64,000 bases of DNA from Prevotella sp. P6B1 (GTDB taxonomy: Bacteria; Bacteroidota; Bacteroidia; Bacteroidales; Bacteroidaceae). Below the pieces are notes generated by a model. The model saw nothing but the letters and a program-made list of their open reading frames with translations. It did no database searches and was not told the DNA's origin. The translations under genes and the position numbers were made by a program. Below are positions 43,303 to 52,299 of this stretch, one piece after another; position 1 is the stretch's first letter; each line of letters opens with the position of its first letter. The DNA lies in the NCBI RefSeq assembly GCF_000702825.1, contig NZ_JNKF01000010.1, positions 620,001 to 684,000 on the forward strand, read 5' to 3'.

Positions 43303-44451
43303 ATGAAAAAGTTACTGCTGATATTGTTGGCTCTTTACGGTATGCAGTTCACGGCTACGGCCCAGAAACGTGCCAAGTATGAGTTTATGCGCAATCTGCC
43401 TGTCTATGCCGACTCGCTGATTGCTCACTTCGACTATCCTCTGGCTTGGGAGAATAGTGGCATTAAGAAGTTCGCTAAATGGAAGAAGGTGGCCCGTCAG
43501 AAGGTATTCGACTGTATGTTGATGCCACCACCACCACCTGCAGATGGGTATCAGACGAAGGTTCTCTTTGAAGAACAACGCGATGGCTACAAGGCTCGTA
43601 AGTTAGAGGTCCGCCTGTCGCAGTACTATACCGTGCCTGCCTATGTACTCATCCCCGATGGTAAAGGCCCATTCCCAGCTGTCAACCTGTTGCACGACCA
43701 TGGTGCTCATCTATATATAGGTAAGGAGAAGATGATCCGGCCTTTGGCTTGCGAAGAGGCTGCAGTTATCAAGGATGCAGAGGAGTGGCTGAAGGGTTAC
43801 GAGGGGCAGTTCTTCGGCGATTATCTGGCTAAGAACGGCTATGTGGTCTTCTCGGCTGATGCACCGATGTGGGGTGAGCGTGGGCAGAAAGAGGGTGCTC
43901 AGCGTGACCGATATGATATGATAGCCGGCAACATGATGATGTATGGCATCGATCTCTCGGCCTGGATGACTTACGACGATATCGCTGGAACTGAAGTCCT
44001 GGCCCAGATGCCTGAGGTGGATGCCTCAAGGATTGGCTGTACAGGTTGGTCTATGGGGGCCTACCGTGCCTGGATGCTCGCTGCACTCAGCGACCGCATC
44101 AAGGTAGGTGCCTCTGTCTGTTGGATGGTAACGGCTGATGAGCAGATGGGATTTAAGTACGATCGTACGGAGAATGGTGGCTTTGCCAACTGTTTCCCGG
44201 GGCTTCGTCGCTGGATGGACTATCCCCATGTGGCCAGCCTGGCTTGCCCTAAACCTATGCTCTTCATCAATGGTGCGCAGGATGTCCTCTTTCCCGTGCC
44301 TGGTGTTGAGAAAGCCTTTGCTACCATGCATGCAACATGGGAAAGTCAGGGCGCCGGTGATAAAATCGAAACCGAACTCTGGGATATGCCCCATAGCTGT
44401 TGGAAGAATTCCCAGCAGCGTGTACTCGATTTCTTCAAGAAACACTTATAA
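43303..44451 (+). CDS. Secreted alpha/beta-hydrolase esterase (dienelactone/acetyl esterase type)
   Basis: This 382-residue enzyme starts at ATG 43303 and has a signal peptide MKKLLLILLALYGMQFTATA. The alpha/beta-hydrolase triad is readable: Ser250 in CTGWSMGAYR, Asp327 in NGAQDVLFP and His364 in DMPHSCW. A proline run (PPPPP) occurs near residue 70. The size and N-terminal cap resemble the Abhydrolase_7 family, often next to plant polysaccharide loci. It probably removes acetyl or methyl esters from pectin, but the exact ester is unknown. It sits between CE8 and GH43. Its signal-peptide DNA is shared with the gene at 32808. Confidence 0.8.
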   Translation: MKKLLLILLALYGMQFTATAQKRAKYEFMRNLPVYADSLIAHFDYPLAWENSGIKKFAKWKKVARQKVFDCMLMPPPPPADGYQTKVLFEEQRDGYKARKLEVRLSQYYTVPAYVLIPDGKGPFPAVNLLHDHGAHLYIGKEKMIRPLACEEAAVIKDAEEWLKGYEGQFFGDYLAKNGYVVFSADAPMWGERGQKEGAQRDRYDMIAGNMMMYGIDLSAWMTYDDIAGTEVLAQMPEVDASRIGCTGWSMGAYRAWMLAALSDRIKVGASVCWMVTADEQMGFKYDRTENGGFANCFPGLRRWMDYPHVASLACPKPMLFINGAQDVLFPVPGVEKAFATMHATWESQGAGDKIETELWDMPHSCWKNSQQRVLDFFKKHL

Positions 44452-44469
44452 AATGAAAACTACTAAGAT

Positions 44470-46113
44470 ATGAAAAGAACGATTCTGATGGCAGTTGTCT
44501 GCCTACCTCTATGGGCTTCTGCACAGTATGTGTCAAAGGTGTGGAGCCCCGATCATAGCGATGGTACCTACACCAATCCCGTGATTAATGCCGACTATAG
44601 CGACCCCGATGTATGCGTGGGTGCCAGCGGTGAGGATTATTATATGACCGCTTCGTCGTTCCAATGTGTACCAGGTCTGCCTATCCTGCATTCCAAGGAT
44701 CTGGTGAATTGGGAAATCATCAACTATGCGCTGACCAATCTCTATGAGGGCGATGAGGCGTTGCTGCGTCATTTCAGCACTCCTCAACATGGTGCTGGCG
44801 TATGGGCTCCCAGCATTCGTTATCATGCAGGTTGGTATTATATCTATTGGGGCGATCCTGATTTTGGCGTATATATGGTTAAAACCCAGAATCCTGCAGG
44901 CAAATGGGAGGCACCCGTTTGTGTCATCAAGGGGCAGGGCTATATTGATACCACGCCGCTTTGGGATGAGGATGGTCGTTGCTATCTGGTGAACGGATGG
45001 GCCAACAGCCGTTCCAAGTTTGCCTCAGTGCTGACGGTTCGTGAGATGTCGGCCGACGGTACACGTGCCATCGGCGAGCCTGTCATCGTGTTCGATGGCA
45101 ATGGTACCGAGAACCGTACTTGCGAGGGCCCGAAATTCTATAAGCGTGATGGCTGGTATTGGATTATGTGTCCTGCTGGCGGTGTGCCAACAGGTTTCCA
45201 GTTAGCTATGCGTAGTCGTTCCCCCTACGGTCCCTACGAGCATAAGATTGTATTAGCACAGGGCAAGACTGATATCAACGGTCCTCATCAGGGTGGTTGG
45301 GTACATACCAAATACGGCGAGGACTGGTTCCTGCATTTCCAGGATAAGGAAGCCTATGGTCGTGTGGTTCACTTGAATCCCGTTGATTGGAGCACAGGTT
45401 GGCCCATCATGGGTAAAAAGGGCGAGCCTGTTACCACTTATAAAAAGCCCAAGAGCAGTTCAACGCTGGTGGTTAATCCAGTTGAAAGCGATGAATTTAA
45501 TAGTAACAAGTTAGGCCTGCAATGGCAATGGCACGCCAACTACGACGAAAAATTCGGTATGCCCACCGCCTTTGGCACCTACCGTATCTATAATTATAAA
45601 CTCTCTGATCACTTTGTCAACTTCTGGGAAGTGCCTAATCTGCTGCTCCAGAAGACGCCTGCCGATCAGTTTACAGCCACCACCAAGATACGTTTCACCT
45701 CGAAGGCTGATGGCCAGATGGGTGGCCTCATCATGATGGGCCTCGACTATTCGGCATTGGTGGTGAAACGCGTAGGTAAGCAGTTTCAACTGCTGCAGCT
45801 CACCTGTAAGGCTGCCGATAAAGGACAGCCGCAGACAGAGCAGCTGATAGCAACTCTGAAGCCTACCACTGAGGATAAGATCGATTACAAACCAGGTGTT
45901 CACATGGATATCTATCTCCGTCTCAGTGTCGATAACTCCAAGCTCAACTTTGCCTATAGTCTGGATGGCAAGAAGTTCAAGCCCTGTGGCGCTGAATTCC
46001 AGATGCGTGAAGGCAAATGGATAGGCGCCAAGTTCGGCTATGTGTCGGTAGACCCTAATCCCAAATCCGACCGTGGCAATCTGGATGCCGATTGGATAAG
46101 AGTGACACCATAG
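44470..46113 (+). CDS. GH43 glycoside hydrolase with C-terminal beta-sandwich
   Basis: This 547-residue enzyme has a signal peptide (to about ASAQ, residue 19), a five-bladed propeller and a C-terminal XynB-like beta-sandwich (about 335-547). Catalytic residues are Asp45 (NADYSDPDV), Asp160 as pKa modulator (QGYIDTTPLWDEDG) and Glu219 as general acid (RTCEGPKFYK). This two-domain form is typical of GH43 xylosidase/arabinofuranosidase groups. In a pectin locus an arabinofuranosidase or related exo-activity is most likely, but subfamily and substrate cannot be fixed by eye. It is followed by a clear terminator and ends the block. Confidence 0.87.
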   Translation: MKRTILMAVVCLPLWASAQYVSKVWSPDHSDGTYTNPVINADYSDPDVCVGASGEDYYMTASSFQCVPGLPILHSKDLVNWEIINYALTNLYEGDEALLRHFSTPQHGAGVWAPSIRYHAGWYYIYWGDPDFGVYMVKTQNPAGKWEAPVCVIKGQGYIDTTPLWDEDGRCYLVNGWANSRSKFASVLTVREMSADGTRAIGEPVIVFDGNGTENRTCEGPKFYKRDGWYWIMCPAGGVPTGFQLAMRSRSPYGPYEHKIVLAQGKTDINGPHQGGWVHTKYGEDWFLHFQDKEAYGRVVHLNPVDWSTGWPIMGKKGEPVTTYKKPKSSSTLVVNPVESDEFNSNKLGLQWQWHANYDEKFGMPTAFGTYRIYNYKLSDHFVNFWEVPNLLLQKTPADQFTATTKIRFTSKADGQMGGLIMMGLDYSALVVKRVGKQFQLLQLTCKAADKGQPQTEQLIATLKPTTEDKIDYKPGVHMDIYLRLSVDNSKLNFAYSLDGKKFKPCGAEFQMREGKWIGAKFGYVSVDPNPKSDRGNLDADWIRVTP

Positions 46114-46133
46114 TACATCAATTAGTATAAGGT

Positions 46134-46170
46134 AAGGGTCTGTATCGTGAGATGCAGGCCCTTTTCTGTT
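46134..46170 (+). terminator. Rho-independent terminator after GH43
   Basis: GGGTCTGTATC (46136-46146) and GATGCAGGCCC (46151-46161) pair over 11 positions, with two G-U pairs, closing a GTGA loop. TTTTCTGTT follows. It ends the pectin block just before the next regulatory region. Confidence 0.85.
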
Positions 46171-46171
46171 A

Positions 46172-46185
46172 TGCAAACGTTTGCA
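46172..46185. promoter_or_regulatory. Perfect LacI-type palindromic operator
   Basis: TGCAAACGTTTGCA is a perfect 14-bp palindrome with the central CG typical of LacI-family operators. It lies between the terminator and the PUL3 promoter, roughly 55 bp upstream of the -7 element. The LacI regulator gene at 25287 is the obvious candidate binder. Confidence 0.65.
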
Positions 46186-46239
46186 CCGATAAAATAACAA
46201 TTTTAAACAAAAAAAAGGATAACGTAACGAAATCTGATT

Positions 46240-46247
46240 TATCTTTG
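46240..46247 (+). promoter_or_regulatory. -7 promoter element of the PUL3 operon
   Basis: TATCTTTG followed by CACC lies 80 bp before ATG 46328. The 15-mer TTTGCACCGATAAAA, which includes the end of this element, also occurs at 46180-46194, overlapping the palindrome, so the region looks partly duplicated. Confidence 0.6.
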
Positions 46248-46327
46248 CACCGATAAAACTGTAAATTCAAGCTTCCCAAAAGCTTAAAACGATATAACAA
46301 TAACAAATTAACTCTAATTTAAATGTA

Positions 46328-49300
46328 ATGATGAAGCAGGTAAACATTCAATTTCCGCTTAGGATGCTTGGCCTTATTTTGGGTCTTATCCTATCGGTCA
46401 GTGCCTTTGCTCAGATTGAAGTAAAAGGCCATGTGAAAGATTCTGCAGGCGAACCCATTATCGGCGCAACAGTACGTGTAGACGGCACTCAGGCTGCTAC
46501 TGTTACTGATTTCGACGGTAACTTCGTGCTGAAGGCTAATCAAGGTGCAAACATTACCGTTAGTTACGTTGGTTTCCAGAGCCAGACGGTAAAGGCTGCT
46601 CCAAATGTAGTCGTAACATTGAAAGATGATTCTCAAGTACTTGAGAACGTCGTTGTAATCGGTTACGGTCGTGCTAAGAAAAATGATCTGACAGGCTCTG
46701 TGACAGCTATTAAACCTGATGAACTCAGTAAAGGTATTACTAACAATGCCACAGATATGCTTGTAGGTAAGGTGGCTGGTGTTGATGTTATCACAAGTGG
46801 TGGTACGCCTGGTGCTGGAGCTCAGATCCGTATTCGTGGTGGTTCGTCTCTGAACGCTTCAAACGATCCTCTTTATGTAATTGATGGTTTGACAATTGAT
46901 GGCAACACTGCTACTGGTATGTCGAACATTCTGGCAATGATCAATCCAAACGATATTGAAACATTCACCGTGTTGAAGGATGCTTCTGCTACCGCCATTT
47001 ATGGTAGCCGTGCTTCTAACGGTGTTATCATTATCACCACAAAGAAGGGTAAGAAGGGAACTGCACCTCGTATTTCTTATAATGGTGACGTTACGATCTC
47101 TACTATTGCAAAGAAATATGATGCACTGAATGCTACAGAGTACAAGAATCTTGTGAACAGCATCGAAGGTCTTGATGCTTCGAAGTTAGGTGACGCTGAT
47201 ACCAATTGGCAGGACCAGATTTTCCGTACTGCAATCAGTACTAGCCATAATGTTTCTGTATCAGGTGGTATAGGTAGTGTTCCATATCGTGTGAGCGTGG
47301 GTTATAACTCTGCACAGGGTATCGTGAAGACTTCTTGGATGCATCGTGCTAATGCAGGTTTGAACCTCGCTCCAAGTTTCTTTAATGATCACTTGAACCT
47401 GAATATCTCTGCTAAGTATATGTATGAGAAAGATCGTTATGCTGATGCTGGTGGTGCTATTGGCGCAGCTCTTTCTATCGATCCGACTCGTCCTGTATAT
47501 ACTAACGATGAGACATCAAAGTTCTTTGGTGGTTATTATCAGCCATATGTGAATGCTAGTTATAAAAATCCAGATTGGACTTATACCAATAATAACAATG
47601 CACCACAGAATCCACTTGCTTTGCTTGAATTGAAAGAAACATTGGCAAATGCTAATGACTTTACAGGCAATTTTGAGGCAGACTATAAGATTCATGGTTT
47701 CGAGGATCTGCATATTCACGCAAGTTATGGTGGACAATACACTGAGTCGAAGCAGACTGACGTGATTTCTCCTTATTCATTCTCAAACAACTATTATGGT
47801 TGGAATGGTCTGACACGTTATTATAAGTATAGCATTACAGCTAATGCTTATGCACAGTACCAGAAGGAAATAGATGCTCATTACATTGACGTTATGGCTG
47901 GTGCAGAGGAAAGCCACTACCATCGTCATGGCTACAATGAGGGACAGGGTACAGATTCATATACAGGTGAAGCACACAATCCAAGCATCCGTAGCGAGCA
48001 GGAGTGGGCAACCCATAATTCATTGGTTTCTTACTTTGGCCGATTGAACTATACATTGCTTGACCGCTATATGTTGACTGCAACATTCCGTGCTGATGGT
48101 TCTTCAAAATTCTCTAAGGAAAATCACTGGGGATACTTCCCATCAGTGGCTCTTGCCTGGAAAATTAATGAGGAAGGCTTCATGAAGAATGTTAACTGGT
48201 GGAATGAACTTAAACTCCGTTTAGGTTGGGGTAAGACTGGTCAGCAGGATATCGGTAGCGACTTTGGCTATGCTCCTCTTTATGTAGTAGGTAACTCATA
48301 CGCAATGTATCGTTTCGGTGAAACCGATTACATTACAAAGCGTCCTACTGCATATAATCCAGACTTGAAGTGGGAGACCACAACAACTTGGAATGCCGGT
48401 TTGGATTTTGCATGGCTGAAAAACCGTATTACAGCAAGCTTGGATGGTTACTATCGTAAGACCACCGACCTTCTGAATACAGTTACAATCCCGGTTGGTA
48501 CAAACTTTGGTTCTGTATTAACAAAGAACATTGGTTCTATGAAGAACTATGGTGTTGAGTTCTCTATCAACGCAAAGCCAATTGTTACTAAGGATTTCAC
48601 ATGGGATGTAAGCTATAATATTTCATGGAACCACAACGAGATTACTTCTCTGACAGAGGATGCCGATGATGATTATTACATCAAGGTTGGTTCTACTATC
48701 TCTCGTGGTAATGCTACATTAATCCAGGCAAACACCGTTGGAAAACCACGTAACTCGTTCTTTGTTTACCAGCAGGTTTATGATGAGGCAGGCAAGCCCA
48801 TTGAAGGTTTGTATGTAGATCGTAATGCTGATGGACAGATCAACGAAAGTGATAAGTACTATTATAAGAGTCCAGCAGCAGATGTTATCATGGGCTTCAC
48901 AACCAAGTTCCTTTATAAGAACTTTGATTTGAGTGCTGCTTTCCATGCCTCATTTGGTAACTATGTTTACTACAACTATTTGTCAGATAAGGGTTCTATC
49001 AGCGCTTCTGGTCTCTATTCGAATAGTGCGTTCACTAACACATTCCCAGAGGCTGTACAGTTGGGCTTTACCGGTGTAGGTACAGAGTATTATCTTTCTG
49101 ACTATTATGTCCGCAATGCTTCTTACTTGAAGTGTTCAAACATAACATTTGGTTACACATTCCCCAATCTGCTGAAGAATCATCTTAACGGTCGTATTTT
49201 TGCTACTGTTCAGAATCCATTTATTATTACCAAGTACAAAGGTCTTGATCCTGAGGTGGCTGATGGTGTTGATAAGAATCCATATCCACGCCCACGTAGT

Positions 49301-49330
49301 TTCCAGATTGGTTTGAGCTTGAACTTCTAA
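46328..49330 (+). CDS. SusC/RagA-family TonB-dependent outer-membrane transporter (PUL3)
   Basis: This 1000-residue importer starts MMKQVN, with a second ATG immediately after, and has a signal peptide to about SAFAQ. It contains the regulatory-like domain (VKGHVKDSAGEPIIGATVRV), VVVIGYGRAKKNDLTGSV, a plug (IRGGSSLNASNDPLYVIDG, VLKDASATAIYGSRASNG) and a C-terminal barrel ending QIGLSLNF. It leads a five-gene run with SusD, SusE-like, SusF-like and a GH53 gene that has its own promoter. GH53 as the only enzyme suggests beta-1,4-galactan oligosaccharides rather than starch. Confidence 0.95.
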   Translation: MMKQVNIQFPLRMLGLILGLILSVSAFAQIEVKGHVKDSAGEPIIGATVRVDGTQAATVTDFDGNFVLKANQGANITVSYVGFQSQTVKAAPNVVVTLKDDSQVLENVVVIGYGRAKKNDLTGSVTAIKPDELSKGITNNATDMLVGKVAGVDVITSGGTPGAGAQIRIRGGSSLNASNDPLYVIDGLTIDGNTATGMSNILAMINPNDIETFTVLKDASATAIYGSRASNGVIIITTKKGKKGTAPRISYNGDVTISTIAKKYDALNATEYKNLVNSIEGLDASKLGDADTNWQDQIFRTAISTSHNVSVSGGIGSVPYRVSVGYNSAQGIVKTSWMHRANAGLNLAPSFFNDHLNLNISAKYMYEKDRYADAGGAIGAALSIDPTRPVYTNDETSKFFGGYYQPYVNASYKNPDWTYTNNNNAPQNPLALLELKETLANANDFTGNFEADYKIHGFEDLHIHASYGGQYTESKQTDVISPYSFSNNYYGWNGLTRYYKYSITANAYAQYQKEIDAHYIDVMAGAEESHYHRHGYNEGQGTDSYTGEAHNPSIRSEQEWATHNSLVSYFGRLNYTLLDRYMLTATFRADGSSKFSKENHWGYFPSVALAWKINEEGFMKNVNWWNELKLRLGWGKTGQQDIGSDFGYAPLYVVGNSYAMYRFGETDYITKRPTAYNPDLKWETTTTWNAGLDFAWLKNRITASLDGYYRKTTDLLNTVTIPVGTNFGSVLTKNIGSMKNYGVEFSINAKPIVTKDFTWDVSYNISWNHNEITSLTEDADDDYYIKVGSTISRGNATLIQANTVGKPRNSFFVYQQVYDEAGKPIEGLYVDRNADGQINESDKYYYKSPAADVIMGFTTKFLYKNFDLSAAFHASFGNYVYYNYLSDKGSISASGLYSNSAFTNTFPEAVQLGFTGVGTEYYLSDYYVRNASYLKCSNITFGYTFPNLLKNHLNGRIFATVQNPFIITKYKGLDPEVADGVDKNPYPRPRSFQIGLSLNF

Positions 49331-49369
49331 GAGAATGAAATAATAATAACGAATAAAGAATTAAAGATT

Positions 49370-51058
49370 ATGAGACATATATTTTCAAAATCGGTTGTTG
49401 CAGGTCTGCTTGTTTTTGGCATGACCTCTTGTGCCAACGACTTGAATATCTCATCTATCGATCCGCAGACCTCAACCTCTTATGAAGACATGGAGTTGTT
49501 GGCTAAGGTCTATGGAACATTGGGCATGACGGGACAGAAAGGTCCTGCAGGTTCTGGTGATATCAGTAGTGATGAGGGTGAGTCGGGTTTCTATCGCACG
49601 ACGTTTAATCTTGAAACTCTGCCTACCGATGAATGTAACTGGGCTTGGCAGACAGATACAGACATCCCTCAGATAACAGGTATAAGCTGGAACGCCAATA
49701 GCGGTCGTACACAGTGGGCATACCAGCGTTTGGGCTTTAATGTGCTGCTTTGTAACTTTTACTTGCAGAATACTGCTGACAAAGCAGATCAGGCAGATTA
49801 TAAGTATTATCGTGCAGAGGTTCGTTTCTTGCGTGCTTTGTACTATTGGTACTTCCTCGATCTTTGGCATAAAGCTCCATTCAAGGATGAAAACAATTCC
49901 ATGAATGACCTTCCTGTAGAAAAGGTCGGTAAGGATCTTTATGAGTGGCTTGATACAGAGCTTACTGCAATTGAAAGTGAGATGGCTCCCATGGGACAGT
50001 TTAACTCTGCTTCCGACTTCGGTCGTGCTGATGCAGGTGCTGCCTATATGCTTCATGCACGTTTAGCCTTGAATGCTAAAGTTTATACTGATGGAGCTGT
50101 TACTGCCTATGACAAGGCAATTAGCTATTGCGATAAGCTTATCAATGGCCCATATGCATTGAGTAGCACCGCTAAGACAAATCCATCGAATGGCTTGACC
50201 TATAGTGGTTATGCACAGTTATTCATGGCTGATAATGATGTTAATGCTGATGCAGTAAAAGAGATTATCTTCCCGATTCGTCAGGATGGTGTAAGAACTC
50301 CAGGCTATTCTTGTGCAAGTTATCTTGTTTGCTCTACCCGTATCGCAGGTATGCCTTATCCAGGAACTAAGAACTGTTGGAGCTGTAACTATGCACGTCC
50401 TAACCTCATTGAGAAATTCTTCCCTAAGGATGATATTCCAATGTCTTCGGATGATAATGTTGGTGATGGCAGTACTGAGACTCTTATCGCTCTTGATGCT
50501 GAGGATGGTTCTGATACCCAGGGTATTATTGCTGCTGCTGAGGATGACCGTGCTCTGTTCTACGCTGGCCGTGGTGGTGGTATCAGAAAGCTGCGCACAG
50601 ATAAACTGAATAATTTCCTTGATGGTATCTCTATCGTAAAATGGCAGAATATCCGTGTAGATGGTGGAACAGTTAGCGATCCAGAGTTCTCTGATACAGA
50701 TATTCCATTGTTCCGTCTAGCAGAAGCCTACATGACTCGCGCAGAGGCAAAATGGCGTAGTGGTGATGCCACAGGTATTAATGATGTAAATGTACTCCGT
50801 GAACGTGCTAATGCAAAGCCTTTGACACAGCTCACAGAGCAGGATCTTATTGACGAATGGAGTCGTGAGTTCTATATGGAAGGACGCCGTCGTTCTGATC
50901 TGATTCGCTTTGATATGTTCACTGGCAAGAAGTATAACTGGGCCTGGAAGGGCGGCGTAGCCGATGGACAGGCTGTAGATAGTCATTTCAAGTATTATCC
51001 TATTCCTATGGATGATATTAATAATAATAAGAATATGACTCAGAATGCCGGTTATTAA
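49370..51058 (+). CDS. SusD/RagB-family lipoprotein (PUL3)
   Basis: This 562-residue lipoprotein has the lipobox GMTSC followed by ANDLNISSI. Family features are EVRFLRALYYWYFLDLWHKAPF, LFRLAEAYMTRAEAKWRSGD, EFYMEGRRRSDLIRFDMF and the C-terminal YYPIPMDDIN with QNAGY. It forms the lid of the SusC transporter 39 bp upstream. The SusE-like gene follows after 31 bp, so the genes share a transcript. Length is normal for the family. Confidence 0.95.
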   Translation: MRHIFSKSVVAGLLVFGMTSCANDLNISSIDPQTSTSYEDMELLAKVYGTLGMTGQKGPAGSGDISSDEGESGFYRTTFNLETLPTDECNWAWQTDTDIPQITGISWNANSGRTQWAYQRLGFNVLLCNFYLQNTADKADQADYKYYRAEVRFLRALYYWYFLDLWHKAPFKDENNSMNDLPVEKVGKDLYEWLDTELTAIESEMAPMGQFNSASDFGRADAGAAYMLHARLALNAKVYTDGAVTAYDKAISYCDKLINGPYALSSTAKTNPSNGLTYSGYAQLFMADNDVNADAVKEIIFPIRQDGVRTPGYSCASYLVCSTRIAGMPYPGTKNCWSCNYARPNLIEKFFPKDDIPMSSDDNVGDGSTETLIALDAEDGSDTQGIIAAAEDDRALFYAGRGGGIRKLRTDKLNNFLDGISIVKWQNIRVDGGTVSDPEFSDTDIPLFRLAEAYMTRAEAKWRSGDATGINDVNVLRERANAKPLTQLTEQDLIDEWSREFYMEGRRRSDLIRFDMFTGKKYNWAWKGGVADGQAVDSHFKYYPIPMDDINNNKNMTQNAGY

Positions 51059-51089
51059 TTCAGATATAATCATAAAATACTAAAGAGTT

Positions 51090-52286
51090 ATGAATAAGAA
51101 ATTATTTAATATAGGACGCTGGTTCTCCATTCTCGCTATTGTGGGACTTACTCTTACCGCTTGTGAGAAGGATGATAATAGCAACCCAACATTTAAGGCT
51201 ACCAGTCCATCTTTTACACTCAATGTGCCTGCTAATGCACAGAATAACGTGTATGATTTGGTTTCGGCTAATAGCCTGGAATTGACTTGTACACAGCCAG
51301 ACTATAATGGTGTACCTTACGTAGTGCAGTATCATGTACAAGTGGCTCTTTCAGAGAATTTCTCTGCCTTTAAGGAGTTAGAGACTTCGTATACAACAGC
51401 TAAGATGGCTGTAGATGCATACGAATTGAATACAGCAGTGATTGACTTGTTCCATGAGGTTGAAGGCGATATTGATTATCCTGATGAGCCTCGTCCTCTG
51501 TATATTCGTCTGCGTGCTAATGTTGTCAATATGGCAAATACGGTTTTTGACGAGTCTTTCTCGAATACGATTACTCTGCCTAATGTGCTCGCAACCTTCA
51601 AGGCGCCAGAGTTGACATACCCAACATCTTGTTACATTGTTGGCTCTTCTATAGGTGATGGCCCTGACACTGACAAAGCCTACTGGGGCTATTGGAAGCC
51701 TATGGCTCCTGTTTATGGTGCTGAAGGCGAGTTCTACACCATTATTTATGTTCCTGATGGTGGTACGTTCAAGTGGGGTGAAGAGAAGAATGACTGGCGT
51801 GGTTTTGATCGCGTAGCAAAATTCGACGATCAGGCAAATGCTGGAGTACACGAGGCTGCAAGTGACGGTAATATCCAGTTCGACAATGGCGGTTGGTACA
51901 CAATCCACGTTGAGACAGCTCTTGGTGCTACAGAAGTGGCTTGGACATTCCACATCTATCCTGCTGCTGCTTATGTAATTGGTGCTGTTGAAGGTGCTAA
52001 TTGGACAGATAGTGATGCAAACTGGCAGATGACTGCTCCTGAAGGTGACGGTACATGGGAGTCTCCTGAATTCGTTGGTGGAGGTGAGCTTCGTGCCTAC
52101 ATCAAGGTACCTGGACGCGACTGGTGGAAGACCGAGTTTACACTATATCAGGGTGAGTTGTACTTCCGTACTGTAAATATTCCAGCAAACTGGGCTGAGA
52201 ATGTTGGTGAGGAATACTCTGTATCATGCTCTGCAGGCCAGAAACTCTATGTGAACTTTAGCACAAATACAGGTGAAGTAAAATAA
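51090..52286 (+). CDS. SusE-like surface glycan-binding lipoprotein
   Basis: This 398-residue lipoprotein has the lipobox LTAC followed by EKDDNSN, a good fit to the Bacteroidota surface-export signal (acidic residues after a Lys). Residues 30-165 match the N-terminal SusE domain (VSANSLELTCTQPDYNG, PLYIRLRANVV), and two starch-binding-like sandwiches follow (about 175-290, starting SCYIVGSSIGDG, and 295-398, starting AYVIGAVEGANW). Trp-rich strands (WGYWKPM, GRDWWKTEF) could bind sugar. It would hold polysaccharide at the surface. Despite the Sus name, the neighbouring GH53 suggests a galactan ligand. Confidence 0.85.
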   Translation: MNKKLFNIGRWFSILAIVGLTLTACEKDDNSNPTFKATSPSFTLNVPANAQNNVYDLVSANSLELTCTQPDYNGVPYVVQYHVQVALSENFSAFKELETSYTTAKMAVDAYELNTAVIDLFHEVEGDIDYPDEPRPLYIRLRANVVNMANTVFDESFSNTITLPNVLATFKAPELTYPTSCYIVGSSIGDGPDTDKAYWGYWKPMAPVYGAEGEFYTIIYVPDGGTFKWGEEKNDWRGFDRVAKFDDQANAGVHEAASDGNIQFDNGGWYTIHVETALGATEVAWTFHIYPAAAYVIGAVEGANWTDSDANWQMTAPEGDGTWESPEFVGGGELRAYIKVPGRDWWKTEFTLYQGELYFRTVNIPANWAENVGEEYSVSCSAGQKLYVNFSTNTGEVK

Positions 52287-52299
52287 CTAATAAACGTAT

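Noticed and set aside
45511..46200. Minus-strand reading frame of 229 codons
   Set aside because: Antisense to GH43 and its terminator; no motif.
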